The position numbers were made by a program, and so were the translations under genes. A stretch of DNA of 64,000 nucleotides from JAMQKA01 sp034521835 (lineage in GTDB: Bacteria; Bacteroidota; Rhodothermia; Balneolales; Balneolaceae): the NCBI GenBank assembly GCA_034521835.1, contig JAXHMA010000001.1, positions 62,001-126,000 on the forward strand, read 5' to 3'. Positions 38,373 through 49,396 of this stretch are shown here, piece by piece. The notes under the pieces were generated by a model that saw nothing but the letters and a program-made list of their open reading frames with translations, was not told where the DNA came from and ran no database searches. Position 1 is the stretch's first letter, and each line of letters begins with the position of its first letter.

Positions 38373-39209
38373 CTATTCTTCCTCGCCGCCGCCCTCGTCC
38401 TCAGCCTCAGACTCCGCTACTTTTGATTTTCGCCGTCGACCACGACGCTTTCGCTGTGTTTTCTCAGCCTTTTTCGCTTCTTCAGCCGTCTGTTCCAGAA
38501 GTTCTTCTTCATTTTGTGCTTCACGTTCCGCATTACCTTCAATAATAGCATCAGCAACTGCGGATGTTACAAGCTGAATAGTGCGAGCGGAATCATCATT
38601 GCACGGTATGATATAGTCAGGAATATCCGGATCGCTGTTGGTGTCCGTCATCGCGATAATGGGGATATGAAGCTTAACCGCTTCTTTTACTGCAATATTC
38701 TCTTTAATCGTATCCACAATGAAGATCGCCCCGGGCAGGTGATTCATGTTGGCAATACCGCCAAGGGTCTGCTCCAGCTTGTCCTGTTCACGTTCGAGCA
38801 TGAGGGCTTCTTTCTTGGTAAGATCTTCAAACGTACCGTCTTGGCTCATCTGCTCAATCTCCTCCATCCGGTTTATGCTCTTCTTTACAGTGGAGAAATT
38901 GGTGAGCATGCCACCCAGCCAGCGATGTGTAACAAAGGGCATGCCACAACGGATCGCTTCCGTTTTTACTATATCCTGGGATTGTTTTTTGGTACCGACA
39001 AAAAGAATGGTTTTACCTGCACGAGCCAGCTTGGATACTTCCTCAAGAGCGTTTTGCAGATATTTTTCCGTCTTCTTTAAGTCAATGATGTGAATCCCGT
39101 TACGTTCCATGAAGATAAATTCCTTCATTTTGGGATTCCATCGGCGGGTAAGGTGTCCAAAGTGGGCACCCGATTTCAATAGTTCTTCTAGGTTTGGTGC
39201 AGTTGGCAT
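38373..39209 (-). CDS. rpsB: 30S ribosomal protein S2
   Basis: 278 residues, intact. Conserved parts: LLKSGAHFGHLTRRWNPKMK, IFMERNGIHIIDLKKTEKYL, FVGTKKQSQDIVKTEA, THRWLGGMLTNFSTV and CNDDSARTIQLVTSAVADAI. An acidic and Lys/Arg-rich C-terminal tail (RKRRGRRRKSKVAESEAED) is typical of Bacteroidota-like S2. Confidence 0.96.
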   Translation of the reverse strand: MPTAPNLEELLKSGAHFGHLTRRWNPKMKEFIFMERNGIHIIDLKKTEKYLQNALEEVSKLARAGKTILFVGTKKQSQDIVKTEAIRCGMPFVTHRWLGGMLTNFSTVKKSINRMEEIEQMSQDGTFEDLTKKEALMLEREQDKLEQTLGGIANMNHLPGAIFIVDTIKENIAVKEAVKLHIPIIAMTDTNSDPDIPDYIIPCNDDSARTIQLVTSAVADAIIEGNAEREAQNEEELLEQTAEEAKKAEKTQRKRRGRRRKSKVAESEAEDEGGGEEE

Positions 39210-39439
39210 AAAGAGTGATTTCTATTTGAGTTAATCCTCTACACAGGTCGTTCCTGGCGCTAACCCACCATCGCATAATGCGTGATGAGCACTCGGCGCA
39301 CTAGGTCTCTGCGTATGTGTGATTGATTGCTTGGTTGTTCGTTATATGCTATTTGTTATTCATTTGTTGCCCTTTGAATTTCGAGATGAATTGAGCTGCA
39401 AAGGTAACCAATAACAAACAGCGAGTAACTAATAACAAA
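39210..39439 (-). other. 230-base rpsB leader region
   Basis: The gap between rpsI and rpsB is long for this operon and has no gene. It contains repeated TTGTTATT/AATAACAAA stretches (near 39350-39360, 39408-39420 and 39430-39441) and a GC-richer block at 39250-39310 that could fold. It may be a regulatory leader for S2, but no known motif can be assigned by eye. Confidence 0.35.
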
Positions 39440-39825
39440 TTACCGCTTGGAGAACTGAAACTTCTTTCGAGCACCCGGCTGACCATACTTTTTACGCTCT
39501 ACCATACGATCATCACGAGTGAGAAGATCGTGCTCCTTCAGATAGAGTGCAGATCTTCGTCGTGGTCGTCAAGGGCGCGTGCCAGTGCCAGTTGAATGGC
39601 GCCGGACTGTCCGGTCATTCCACCACCTCTTACTGTAACCTTAATGTCAAAGGTTCCTTCCTTTTCGGTCAATTCCAGCGGAAAAAACGCCAGGTTGCGG
39701 TGAGCACGTGTGTGAAAGTAATCCTTCAGTTCGCGGTCGTTTACTACAAACTCTCCGTTACCCGGCTGAATATAAAGACGGGCTGTAGAGGTTTTGCGTC
39801 TTCCTATAAAATTCTTCTGAGCCAT
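39440..39825 (-). CDS. rpsI: 30S ribosomal protein S9 (frameshifted near C-terminus)
   Basis: About 128 residues. The first 95 are clean (IGRRKTSTARLYIQPGNGEF, TVRGGGMTGQSGAIQLALAR, ALDDHDEDL). After about 39545 the frame is lost, but the next frame gives LKEHDLLTRDDRMVERKKYG and ends GARKKFQFSKR at 39440. This is the universal S9 C-terminus whose last Arg contacts P-site tRNA. A single indel explains the break. Confidence 0.94.
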
Positions 39826-39833
39826 AATTCTAA

Positions 39834-40284
39834 TTAACTGTCGAGTTCGATTTTTTCAGGTTCTTGTGCAGTGTGCGGATGGAACAGGACCTGCATAAAC
39901 GCGCAGATTCGTGAGCAGTTTACTTCCCAGACGATTTTTTGGGAGCATACCCTTTACTGCATTTTTGACCAAAAACGTCGGGTCTTTTTCAAGGTATTCT
40001 TCGGCAGAGGTGAAACGCTCTCCACCCGGGTATTCAGTGTGGCGAAAATATTCTTTGTTCTGCAATTTGTTACCGGTAAGCTGTACTTTCTCAGCATTGA
40101 TTACAATAACATTATCACCGACATCCATATGAGGAGTATATTCCGGCTTGTTTTTACCGCGTAAAATTGTCGCCACTTTGCTGCTCAAGCGCCCTAAAGG
40201 CTGATTCTCTGCATCCAGCAAAACCCATTTCTTCTCAATATCACTGGGTTTGGCAGTGTATGTCTTAAAACTTGTTGTATCCAC
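39834..40284 (-). CDS. rplM: 50S ribosomal protein L13 (C-terminus frameshifted)
   Basis: About 150 residues. WVLLDAENQPLGRLSSKVAT, LRGKNKPEYTPHMDVGDNVI, GGERFTSAEEYLEKDP and GMLPKNRLGSKLLTNLRVYA are clear. The frame slips at about 39890; another frame reads FHPHTAQEPEKIELDS and stops at 39834, eight bases before rpsI. It begins the rplM-rpsI-rpsB-tsf-pyrH-frr series. Confidence 0.94.
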
Positions 40285-40527
40285 AATAATCCATATTATA
40301 ATTGCTTTTTCGTGAAGTCTCGAAAAATAGGGCTCTTAAAAACAATTTGCAATCATAAATTTGCTTAAAACTACTGCTCCATTTTATCAATACCCAAACG
40401 AAATCCAAGAATGTTTTTTGGGAATTTAGGGGCTTCCCTTACAAGACATTTTCGAAAAATAGTTGTAACTTTCCAGTACTGGGATAAAGAGAATAATCCA
40501 ATGGTAAATTAAGAGTTAACTAATATT

Positions 40528-43243
40528 ATGAGCGACATCAATCTACGGAAAGAAACCCGCCAACAGTTCGATACCGGTAGTGGAAAAGCCCATCTTTTTA
40601 GCTTGAATAAGCTTGAAGATCTTGGAATTGGGAATGTAAGTAAGTTGCCCTTTACTATTAAGGTATTACTCGAAGCTGTGCTGCGTGAGCATGACGATTA
40701 TGTGATTACGGAAGATGATATTCACAAGCTGGCCACCTATAATGCTGAAGATCCGGAAGGGGAAATCCCCTTTAAACCCTCCCGCGTTGTATTGCAGGAT
40801 TTTACCGGCGTACCGGCCGTTGTGGATTTGGCGGCACTACGCTCGGCAATGCAGCGAATGGGCGGAAGTCCACAGTCCATAAATCCGCAAGTTCCAGTCG
40901 ATCTTGTTATTGACCACTCTGTACAGGTAGATGAGTTTGGGCAGAAGTATGCCTTTATGCACAATGTTGAGCGTGAGTTTGAGCGTAACCGCGAACGCTA
41001 CGAGTTTCTGAAATGGGGCCAGAAAGCGTTTGATAACTTCCGCGTGGTACCTCCCGGACGTGGTATCGTGCACCAGGTGAACCTCGAGTACCTGGCACAG
41101 GGGGCATTTACCAAAGAAGATGAAGATGGAAATACGATTGTTTATCCCGATACCCTGGTGGGGACTGACTCTCACACTACGATGATCAATGGTCTCGGAA
41201 TTCTCGGGTGGGGCGTTGGCGGTATTGAGGCTGAAGCTGCCATGCTGGGTCAGCCGATTCACATGCTGATCCCAAAAGTGGTAGGAATGAAGCTGACTGG
41301 CAAGCTCCGCGAGGGCATCACCGCTTACAGACCTGACCCTGACTGTCACCCAGATACTGCGTCGCCACGGTGTGGTTGGTAAGTTTGTAGAATTTTACGG
41401 AGACGGCCTGACAAACATGAGTCTGCCGGACCGCGCAACCATTGCTAACATGTCTCCCGAGTATGGAGCCACCATGGGCTTTTTCCCGATGGATGATGAA
41501 GCGATGCGCTATATGCGTCGCACAGGGCGTGATGAAGAGCATGTGCAACTGGTAGAAAACTACATGAAAGAGCAGGGCCTCTATAGAACTAAGAGCACAG
41601 AAGATCCCATATTCTCCGAGACGCTGGAGCTAGATCTTGAAGAAGTAGAAACCTCCCTTGCGGGGCCTAAGCGTCCACAGGATCGTATCACGCTGCCAAA
41701 TATGAAACAGACCTTTGAGAACTCCCTGACCAGCAACGATCCGACCATGGGCTTTAACCTGGCACAGGAAAAACTGGCGAATAAGGGAATCTTTAAAAAC
41801 GGCCAAGAAGTGGAGATGCACCACGGGGATGTGGTCATCGCCGCCATCACCAGTTGCACCAACACATCGAATCCAAGTGTGATGTTGGGTGCGGGCATTG
41901 TTGCCAAGAAAGCCCTGGAAAAAGGATTGCAGGTTCCACCATATGTTAAAACATCCCTGGCTCCTGGTTCACGTGTTGTAACCGATTATCTTGAAGAGGC
42001 TGGCCTCACTGACTACATGGATCAGCTGGGCTTTAACCTTGTAGGTTACGGCTGTACTACCTGTATCGGTAACTCTGGGGCCGCTACCTGAAGCGGTAGA
42101 GGCAGCAGTAAAAGAAGGTGAGCTGATTGTAGCTGGTGTTCTTTCCGGGAATAGAAACTTTGAGGGACGTATCCATCCCTACGTAAAAGCCAATTATCTT
42201 GCCTCGCCACCGCTGGTTGTGGCTTATGCACTCGCTGGAACTGTTGACATCGACCTTGAAAATGAGCCGCTGGGTAAAGACAAAGACGGCAACGATGTTT
42301 ATCTGAAGGATATCTGGCCAACCTCAGATGAGATTGCTGAGCACCTTGATAACGCCATCCGGCCGGAACTGTTTCACAAGCAGTATGGGGATATCTTTAA
42401 ATCCGAGGAATGGGATAAAATACCCGTTGGCGGGGGAGAGCTTTATGAGTGGAAAGAAGAGTCTACCTACATCCAGGAACCGCCCTTCTTCATGGACATG
42501 AGCGAAGAGCCAGAGCCGATCAGGCCAATTGAAGGTGCACGTGCCCTGGTCAAAGTGGGGCAGTCTATTACAACCGATCATATTTCGCCCGCTGGTAATA
42601 TTAAGAAGGAAAGTCCTGCCGGACAGTACCTTATTGAGCACGGTGTGGAAGAACGTGACTTTAACTCCTATGGCTCCCGACGGGGAAACGACCGGGTGAT
42701 GACGCGTGGTACTTTCGCCAATGTGCGGTTCAAAAATCAGCTGGCGCCGGGTAAAGAGGGAGGATTCACCAAGTATTTCCCAGATGACGAAATCACGACA
42801 ATCTACGATGCAGCGATGAAATATAAAGACGATGGAACCCCACTTATAGGTCTGGCCGGTAAAGAGTACGGCACTGGTTCATCCAGAGTACTGGGCGGCA
42901 AAAGGAACCATTTTGCTGGGGGTTAAAGTCGGTGATTGCCGAATCATATGAGCGCATACACCGCTCCAACCTTGTAGGTATGGGGGTTCTTCCACTTCAG
43001 TTCAAAGAAGGCGAATCAGCCGATACTCTCGGCCTTGATGGTTCGGAAGAGTTTAGCATTCAGGTGGATGATGAGCTGAAACCCCGGCAGGAAGTTACCG
43101 TTGAGGCCAAAGATGCCGATGGTAACGTCACTACCTTCAATGTGATTAATCGTATTGACACTCCTGTGGAGATCGATTATTACCGAAATGGAGGAATTCT
43201 CCATTATGTTCTCCGCCAATATTATAAAGCTGAGAAAAAGTAG
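40528..43243 (+). CDS. acnA: Aconitate hydratase A (frameshifted)
   Basis: About 905 residues of the AcnA/IRP type, TCA-cycle citrate-isocitrate isomerase. The N-terminus is QQFDTGSGKAHLFSLNKLED; IDHSVQVDEFG and DSHTTMINGLGILGWGVGGI follow. The iron-sulfur Cys are in TSCTNTSNP and GYGCTTCIGNSG. The swivel domain has VKVGQSITTDHISPAGNI and SYGSRRGNDRVMTRGTFANV. Frame breaks at about 41340, 42085 and 42920 split it into four. The junctions read cleanly in adjacent frames (LPEAVEAAVKEGELIVAGVL), supporting indel errors. It is divergent from rplM. Confidence 0.94.
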
Positions 43244-43265
43244 TTTATAAACCTTATAAAAGCAT

Positions 43266-43298
43266 AAGCCCGTTGATTTTTCATCTTCGGGCTCCTTT
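43266..43298 (+). terminator. Weak terminator after acnA
   Basis: AGCCCG and CGGGCT pair around a 15-base loop, followed by CCTTTATT. A poor T-run makes it only a candidate. Confidence 0.45.
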
Positions 43299-43420
43299 AT
43301 TGAGAATTTCTAACCAATGATTGTCTTTTTGTGATTTATGGGAAATTTTATACTTTGATTCAATCTACACCATTTCGGATTACATGAAAGCCCGAGAGTA
43401 ATACAGCCGGTTTTGACATT

Positions 43421-44593
43421 ATGGAATACAACACACAAGCACAATCTCCTGAAAAGGTAGATTTAAAAGATCAATCAAGAGAGAGCCTGGAATTACTTCT
43501 GGAAACTATAGAAGGGATCAGCCGCACTATGGAGCTTAAGTCCCTTTTGTCAGAGAGTATGGAAGCAACTCGCATTGTAATGAAATCTCAGGCCAGCTCA
43601 CTGATGTTGCTGGACGAGGATACAGGCGAACTCTATGTAAGTTTACCAACTGGCCCGGTTAAAGAACAGATCAAGGGCAAAAGCATCCCTAAAAACCGTG
43701 GCGTAGGGGGATGGGTGGTAGAAAACCGGAAGCCCTTTCTTTCCAATAATGTGGAAGAGTCAGAGGTTTTTTACAAGGATCTCACGGAGGATTTTCAAAC
43801 CAAGAATATTTTATGCGTACCCCTTGTCACCAAGGAGAACAAAATTATTGGTGTTTTACAGGCCATAAATCGTAGAAGAAGTAAAGGATTTACACCTCAT
43901 GATATTCCGGTATTTCAGGCTTTGGCTTCGCACGTAACAAATGCGATTGAGCGATCCAGAAAAATGGAGGAGCTGCATTCGCAGCTAAAGGAAAAAGAGG
44001 TGATGCTCACCGAGATTCATCATCGTATAAAAAATAATTTGGCTGCAATATCAGCCTTGATTGAGATCGAGCTGCCTGATGTTAATGATGAGCGATCAAA
44101 AGAGGTACTGAAAACGACCTACACCCGCATCCAGTCGATGACAAAGGTGCATGATCTGCTTTGTGAAAAAGGGCTTTTTAATGAGGTTGAGCTGGGCATG
44201 TATCTCAGGCAGTTGATTGAAAAGATCGAAGATACGATGAATGATCTGCCTTCTAAAGTTAACATAAAGCTGAAGGCTGAAAATATCCATATTTCTGCTG
44301 ATAAGGCGTTGCTTTGCGGTTTGGTGCTCAATGAATTGCTGGTTAATATTTTTAAACACGGATATCAAGATAGAAACGAGGGAACTATTGTTGCTTCGCT
44401 GGCTAAAAAGGCAGATACAATAAAGTTGAGGATCAGCGATGACGGGGTAGGTCTGCCCGAGGATTTTAATGTTCGGGGAGGAAGTACTATCGGTATGTGG
44501 ATTATCGATGTGATGCTTAAAAAACTGGATGGCGAAATTGAGTATAAATCAACGAAAGAGGGTTCTAGATTTCTGATTACCTTTCCCTTATGA
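43421..44593 (+). CDS. GAF-domain HisKA_2 sensor histidine kinase
   Basis: 390 residues, soluble and intact. A GAF domain (about 35-185; QASSLMLLDEDTGELYVSLP, VGGWVVENRKPFL, ILCVPLVTKENKIIGVLQA) is followed by a short coil. Then come a HisKA_2 domain with the phospho-acceptor His in EIHHRIKNNLAAISALIE and a HATPase domain (LVLNELLVNIFKHGY, ISDDGVGLPEDF). No response regulator is adjacent. It converges on the monooxygenase gene with only two bases between. Confidence 0.88.
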   Translation: MEYNTQAQSPEKVDLKDQSRESLELLLETIEGISRTMELKSLLSESMEATRIVMKSQASSLMLLDEDTGELYVSLPTGPVKEQIKGKSIPKNRGVGGWVVENRKPFLSNNVEESEVFYKDLTEDFQTKNILCVPLVTKENKIIGVLQAINRRRSKGFTPHDIPVFQALASHVTNAIERSRKMEELHSQLKEKEVMLTEIHHRIKNNLAAISALIEIELPDVNDERSKEVLKTTYTRIQSMTKVHDLLCEKGLFNEVELGMYLRQLIEKIEDTMNDLPSKVNIKLKAENIHISADKALLCGLVLNELLVNIFKHGYQDRNEGTIVASLAKKADTIKLRISDDGVGLPEDFNVRGGSTIGMWIIDVMLKKLDGEIEYKSTKEGSRFLITFPL

Positions 44594-44595
44594 TA

Positions 44596-45764
44596 TTAGA
44601 TCGGCCAGCTTTTGAGGCCTCGCATGGTGAATACTTGCGCCATTAATTTTTCCAGTGGTGTATTTAACATCAGCCAAACCAGTTTTGTTTTAGCCGGGTG
44701 TAAATAAGATTTTCTTCCAAGAGCCATATTGATTTCAGCCCTCCTGATAACCTTCTCCGCTACTCGTGCTCGTGAGGCGGTATACTGCTCTGCTGTTAAA
44801 CTGTATGACTCATTCCCACTAAATAATTTTTCAATACGGTTGGCCAGCTCCCAGCTATCCAGCCACCCAAGATTCATTCCCTGACCACCGATAGGACTTA
44901 CAACATGCGCAGAATCTCCAGCCAGGTAAACACACGATTTCGTGCTATGGGCTTGGCCAGGTGTTTTTGTACTCCAAAACTGCTCAACATAAAATGGTCG
45001 CAGCCATTTAATGAAAGTCCTATTCTTTCTCTCAGGATTTTTTCGAGATGCCGGCGGTTTAGATCGTCATAGTATTGATCCGTTTTTATGACCCATCGAC
45101 GTCTGTTATCTATCAGCGGAAAGCTTTCGATAAGGCCTCGGCTGTGCAGATAAATAGCGGCGCTGGTTCCGAAATCAGTTGTGTCAGAAAAATCCCCCAT
45201 TATGTAGGTATCGGGATAGGCTCTTCCCTCAAATGAAAAACCCGTGGACTGCCTGACTACACTGTTTTTGCCGTCGCAACCTGCCAGAACCCTTGCCGAT
45301 AGCTGGTAGGTATTTTCTCCTTCCTTTACTGTCACACTAACACTCATATTTGTTTGGTTAAGATCTTGAAACTCAACTCCTCTGCGGAGGCAGCTGGCAT
45401 CAAGCTTTTCGAGCTGTTTTTCCAGTAAATATTCCGTTCGGTACTGGGGCAGTGACAGGACATATGGAAATGGACCTGGACAGGAGTCAAAAGAAATGCT
45501 GCCAATCTTGCCGTGATCATCAAGCGCAACTCCCCTCCTTATTTTGATCCCTTCTTTTACAAATGGATCTGCAATCTTCATCTGATCCATCAGTTCCAGG
45601 CTTACGGGATGGATGCCCAGCGATTTAGAGTGGGTAGTGCGTTCGGTCCTCTTTTCCAAGACAATACACTCAATACCTTTTTTCAGTAGTATAATTGCCA
45701 AGAACAGGCCCACGGGACCTCCACCAACAATAATGACGTCATATGTGCGAGCCGATTCAGTCAT
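44596..45764 (-). CDS. FAD-dependent aromatic monooxygenase (frameshifted)
   Basis: About 389 residues of the UbiH/PHBH flavoprotein family. The FAD site is YDVIIVGGGPVGLFLAIILL, then the Arg-containing LEKRTERTTHSKSLGIHP and the NAD/FAD motif RVLAGCDGKNSVVRQS. A break near 44890 shifts the frame; the joined reading is LAGDSAHVVSPIGGQGMNLG, the GD motif. The start is ATG 45764 (MTESARTYDV), overlapping the methyltransferase end by eight bases. As third gene of the type III PKS operon it probably hydroxylates the aromatic polyketide, as SrsC does in Streptomyces griseus. Confidence 0.82.
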
Positions 45765-46461
45765 GCGTGTAGGTAAGTAGTAAACGATAAGGGAAAAGCT
45801 TCTTGACGCGCCACCCATATGGGGCAATTTCTGCTAACTCTTTTCTGGTAAAGCTGCGTTTAATGGAGGTGAGACCGTCTTGCGTGATAAATGAACTTCG
45901 AAAAATGGGTCGGGATAACACATTGAACAGTAAATAGCCAAGGTCACTCCGTTCAATGTCATTAAATAGAACTTGGTGTGAACTCAGTATTTTTGCTTCT
46001 TCCAGGATTGAGAAAAAAATGTCACCCGAAAGATGGTGAAGCAGATGATTGGAAATAACAAAATCAAACTGATGGCCTTTCCTGGCAAGTTCGGTAGATG
46101 ATTTTAGCTCAAACGAAATTGATTCTGGAAACTCAAATTGATTTATAAACTTGAATGCCCGCTGATCCGTATCGATGGCGGTAATTTTCGGACTGATAGA
46201 ATCTTTGCCACACCACTTGGCAAGTTTCAAGGGAATATCTCCACCTCCAAAACCGATATCCAGAATACTGCAGGAGCGCCCGTTTTTAAGGGCAAACGGA
46301 CGGATATATCGTGAATAAATGCGACCCCACTGGGATATCAGGGAGTTAATGACGCTAAACTGTTCGTAGGTATTGAACAGTTCGTGCCGATCACAATCGG
46401 GATTATCCATCCGTTCGGTGAGTTTGGTTGCTCTTTCCGACAGAAATAACGGCATACTCAC
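45757..46461 (-). CDS. Class I SAM methyltransferase of the type III PKS operon
   Basis: 234 residues, intact. SAM motif I is SILDIGFGGGDIPLKLA, with KITAIDTDQRAFKFI and DFVISNHLLHHLSGDIFFSI. The start overlaps the PKS stop as ATGA, and the end overlaps the monooxygenase start, so all three are coupled. It probably methylates the polyketide ring (C- or O-methylation unknown). It is not of the membrane ICMT type found in SrsB. Confidence 0.8.
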   Translation of the reverse strand: MSMPLFLSERATKLTERMDNPDCDRHELFNTYEQFSVINSLISQWGRIYSRYIRPFALKNGRSCSILDIGFGGGDIPLKLAKWCGKDSISPKITAIDTDQRAFKFINQFEFPESISFELKSSTELARKGHQFDFVISNHLLHHLSGDIFFSILEEAKILSSHQVLFNDIERSDLGYLLFNVLSRPIFRSSFITQDGLTSIKRSFTRKELAEIAPYGWRVKKLFPYRLLLTYTHD

Positions 46462-47565
46462 CCCCGCTTTTTTAAAAACAGGCCGCTTTCCACGGTAAGC
46501 CCCGGCCCAAATGCCATGCCCAGCACACGTTCCGTTTCATGCTGCATTGGTTGATCCAGCAGGTGCTTCAGTACAAATAATATTGTAGCACTGCTCATAT
46601 TTCCGTAATCAGAAAGAATAGCACGCGATGAGGCCAGCTGATCGGGGGCTATCCCCAGGTTTTGTTCTGCCTTGTCAAGAATAGCACGACCACCCGGATG
46701 AATGGCCCAGTGCCGGATCTGCTTTGGTTCCACGCCATAAGACTCCAACAGGGGCGAGAGCGATGACCGAAGATTTGATTCGATTATTTTGGGAACGTAG
46801 GTAGATAGCACCATATCAAAGCCGGTATCGCCGATGGTCCACGCCATATCCTCCTCGCTTTGCTCAATCACAGAGGTTGCAAAATTTTCTAATTTTAGTG
46901 AGGCCTTTTGGGAGCCTGGTTTGTTGTTAATGATGGCACCCGCTGCGCCGTCGGCAAAAACCGAGGCAGAAATTAGGCTGTCGGCCACGGTCGATTTCTG
47001 AAAATGGAGCGTACAAAGTTCAAGGCAAATTACCATCACCACGGCGTCTTCCCGCGATTCACAAAATGAACGGGCCATCTTAAGGGCGGGAAAGGCGGCA
47101 AAGCATCCCATAAACCCTAGGTGATACCCGCTCCGTGGAAGGGGAGAGGGATAGCTGCTTGATAATTTCATAACCGGGACCCGGTGCAAAAAAACCGGTG
47201 CAGGAAACAGTAATGATATGTGTTATATCCTCGGCCTCAACATCTTGGTTGTCTTCGATCAGGGAACGAGCTACATCCACAAAAAGCGTTTTTGCATGCT
47301 TGGCGTATAAATTGTTACGTGTACCTGTGGAGGGGGCCGATAGATCACCATTTTGCTGGAAAAACAGGCGCGGATCACCGTTGGCCTTAAAATCATTAAC
47401 TACGGTATGCCGCTTGTCGATGCCAGATTGAGAGTATATACGGTGGATGATGCTACGCGTGGCCCGGTCATCGCTCAGGTATTCCTTCATCTTGTCGCGC
47501 AGAAAATCTTGCCGATAAATTTGTTCAGGAACAGCAGTAGCAATATTTTGAATAAAAGCTGCCAT
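46458..47565 (-). CDS. Type III polyketide synthase (one frameshift)
   Basis: About 368 residues of the chalcone/stilbene synthase family. It condenses malonyl-CoA onto an acyl starter. The catalytic Cys is in TVSCTGFFAPGPGYEII, His in IRHWAIHPGGRAILD and Asn in LSDYGNMSSATILFVLKHL, the full CHN triad. The frame breaks at about 47100; GYHLGFMGCFAAFPALKMAR continues in the next frame. It is first of the PKS-methyltransferase-monooxygenase operon. The product is most likely an alkylresorcinol/alkylpyrone-type lipid, but the starter is unknown. Confidence 0.88.
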
Positions 47566-47738
47566 AGACCGAAAATTGTTTCGTATTAAGGTGATAAAGC
47601 GTTGTGATATAGCTATAACATGTTGTTTAAGTCACCAATAAAACAAGGAGCGGGGTCAGCCTTTAGAACATCGCCACTCAGTGCTGATCCTTACGTCACT
47701 TTTGATTAACCATAACAGTATAGCGATACTGTGCCTTC

Positions 47739-49109
47739 TTAACGAAACTTTTGCCATTTCGGTTCTGATGAGCGCTTGGTTAGGTAATGAAATCGATAAT
47801 TGTGCAGAATTCCGGCAATGCTAAGGCCGGCGATGAGGCCCATCCATAGCCCTTGCGGACCAATCTGCAGGGTGATGCCGAGGTAATACCCCAGTGGAAC
47901 TCCAATAATCCAGTAGGAAACCAAGTTTACAAACATCGGCGTGCGGGTGTCTTTAAGGCCACGAAGTGCGCCGAAACCGCTGACTTGCAACCCGTCAGAA
48001 ATTTGGAAAATGGCTGCCATGTATATCAGTCCTACGGCTACCGATTGAACCGATTGGTCATCTGTATAAATGCCAGTTATAAACTCGGGAAAGAGATACA
48101 TGATAATGGCGGTACATGCCATGAAGACCACGCACATACCGACTCCAAGGAAACCACGTTTTCTCACCTCGCTTCGAGAGCCTGCCCCGGCGGCATTACC
48201 CACCCGGGTGGTGATAGCCGTTGACAGGCCAAGCGGTACCATGAACGTCATCGCCGAAAAGTTGATAGCGATCTGGTGACCCGCAACAGCGTCGGTGCTA
48301 AGTGTACCCATCAGCAGGCTGACGACCGCAAACATGGTAACCTCCATCGCTGAACTTATTCCTATGGGGATTCCCACCGATAGCACCTCCTTCAGGTAGC
48401 TCCACTCCGGCAGGCTGAATCGATGGAAAAGATCGAAGCGTTTAAAGGAATCAAAGGTGGCGGTAAAGCTAAGCATGCAGATGAACATGACCAGTGCCAC
48501 GATGGAAGAGGCATATCCGCAGCCTACGGCCCCTAGCTCCGGCAGCCCCAGCTTGCCGTACATAAGCACGTAGTTGCCAGGAACGTTCACCAATGACCCG
48601 ATCAAGGCAAAGTACATTCCTGGCCGTGTAATCGATAGTCCCTCACTGAAAAAGCGAAGCGCCATATATGCAAAAATAGGAAAAACGCCCCAGGATATGG
48701 CGTTGAGGTAGCCGTTGGCGATTGGAATAATCTGGGAGGTTACATCCAGCAGTGGCATGATTCCTCCGAGATTCCGGATAATGAAAAAGATTGGCAGAGC
48801 CAGCAGCTGACTGAGCCATAATCCCTGGCGTACATTTTTACCGATATCACGAAAATTACGCGCTCCCAACAGTTGGGCTACGATTGGGGTGAGAGCCATG
48901 AGCACACCGGCGGCCAGCATGATAAATGGGAAATAGATGGCCCCACCTACCGCAATGGCTGCGAGATCTTGAGCTGAAAGATTGCCCGCCATCACCGTAT
49001 CTACAAAATTCATCGACATCTGCAGCAGCTGTGCAATGATGACAGGTCCCCCAATACGAAGCGTTTTGGAGACTTCTTTCCTAATATTTTGCCGGTCGGA
49101 GTGGATCAA
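47739..49109 (-). CDS. MATE-family multidrug/Na+ or H+ antiporter
   Basis: 456 residues, intact, 12 predicted membrane helices in two similar halves. Typical MATE segments: LRIGGPVIIAQLLQMSMNFV, FVDTVMAGNLSAQDLAAIAV, and in the second half EVLSVGIPIGISSAMEV and AVAGHQIAINFSAMTFMVPL. NorM-like. It lies behind the polyketide operon on the same strand with a 170-base gap; export of the polyketide is possible but not shown. Confidence 0.9.
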   Translation of the reverse strand: MIHSDRQNIRKEVSKTLRIGGPVIIAQLLQMSMNFVDTVMAGNLSAQDLAAIAVGGAIYFPFIMLAAGVLMALTPIVAQLLGARNFRDIGKNVRQGLWLSQLLALPIFFIIRNLGGIMPLLDVTSQIIPIANGYLNAISWGVFPIFAYMALRFFSEGLSITRPGMYFALIGSLVNVPGNYVLMYGKLGLPELGAVGCGYASSIVALVMFICMLSFTATFDSFKRFDLFHRFSLPEWSYLKEVLSVGIPIGISSAMEVTMFAVVSLLMGTLSTDAVAGHQIAINFSAMTFMVPLGLSTAITTRVGNAAGAGSRSEVRKRGFLGVGMCVVFMACTAIIMYLFPEFITGIYTDDQSVQSVAVGLIYMAAIFQISDGLQVSGFGALRGLKDTRTPMFVNLVSYWIIGVPLGYYLGITLQIGPQGLWMGLIAGLSIAGILHNYRFHYLTKRSSEPKWQKFR

Positions 49110-49396
49110 GGTAGAGTCAAAAACTTGTGGATTCCCAAAGAACGCGCATGGTAGGGATTACTCGGCGGAATGGGAAGTGGAAAACGATGAAATCTAGATT
49201 TCGGGAGATTATTTTATATTTGAAATGAGGTTGTCACAAAAAATTACAAGAACTCCTCATTTAAGCTAAAAAACGATGAAGATAGAGTGGTCGTTTGTAT
49301 TACAGACGACCGTCTTCATTATCATGATGAGTTTTACTCCACTCTTTGGGTATCAGCTTGCCAGGTAAACTCATAGTGCTGCAAGCTCAACTCCTT

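Noticed and set aside
49287..49309. Hairpin GGTCGT...ACGACC between the MATE and kinase genes
   Set aside because: It has a short stem and no T-run; not supported as a terminator or regulator.
49276..49365. Possible 29-residue hydrophobic peptide (MKIEWSFVLQTTVFIIMMSF...)
   Set aside because: It has a signal-like sequence but no mature part, no clear ribosome site and no homology I can judge; not enough to call a gene.
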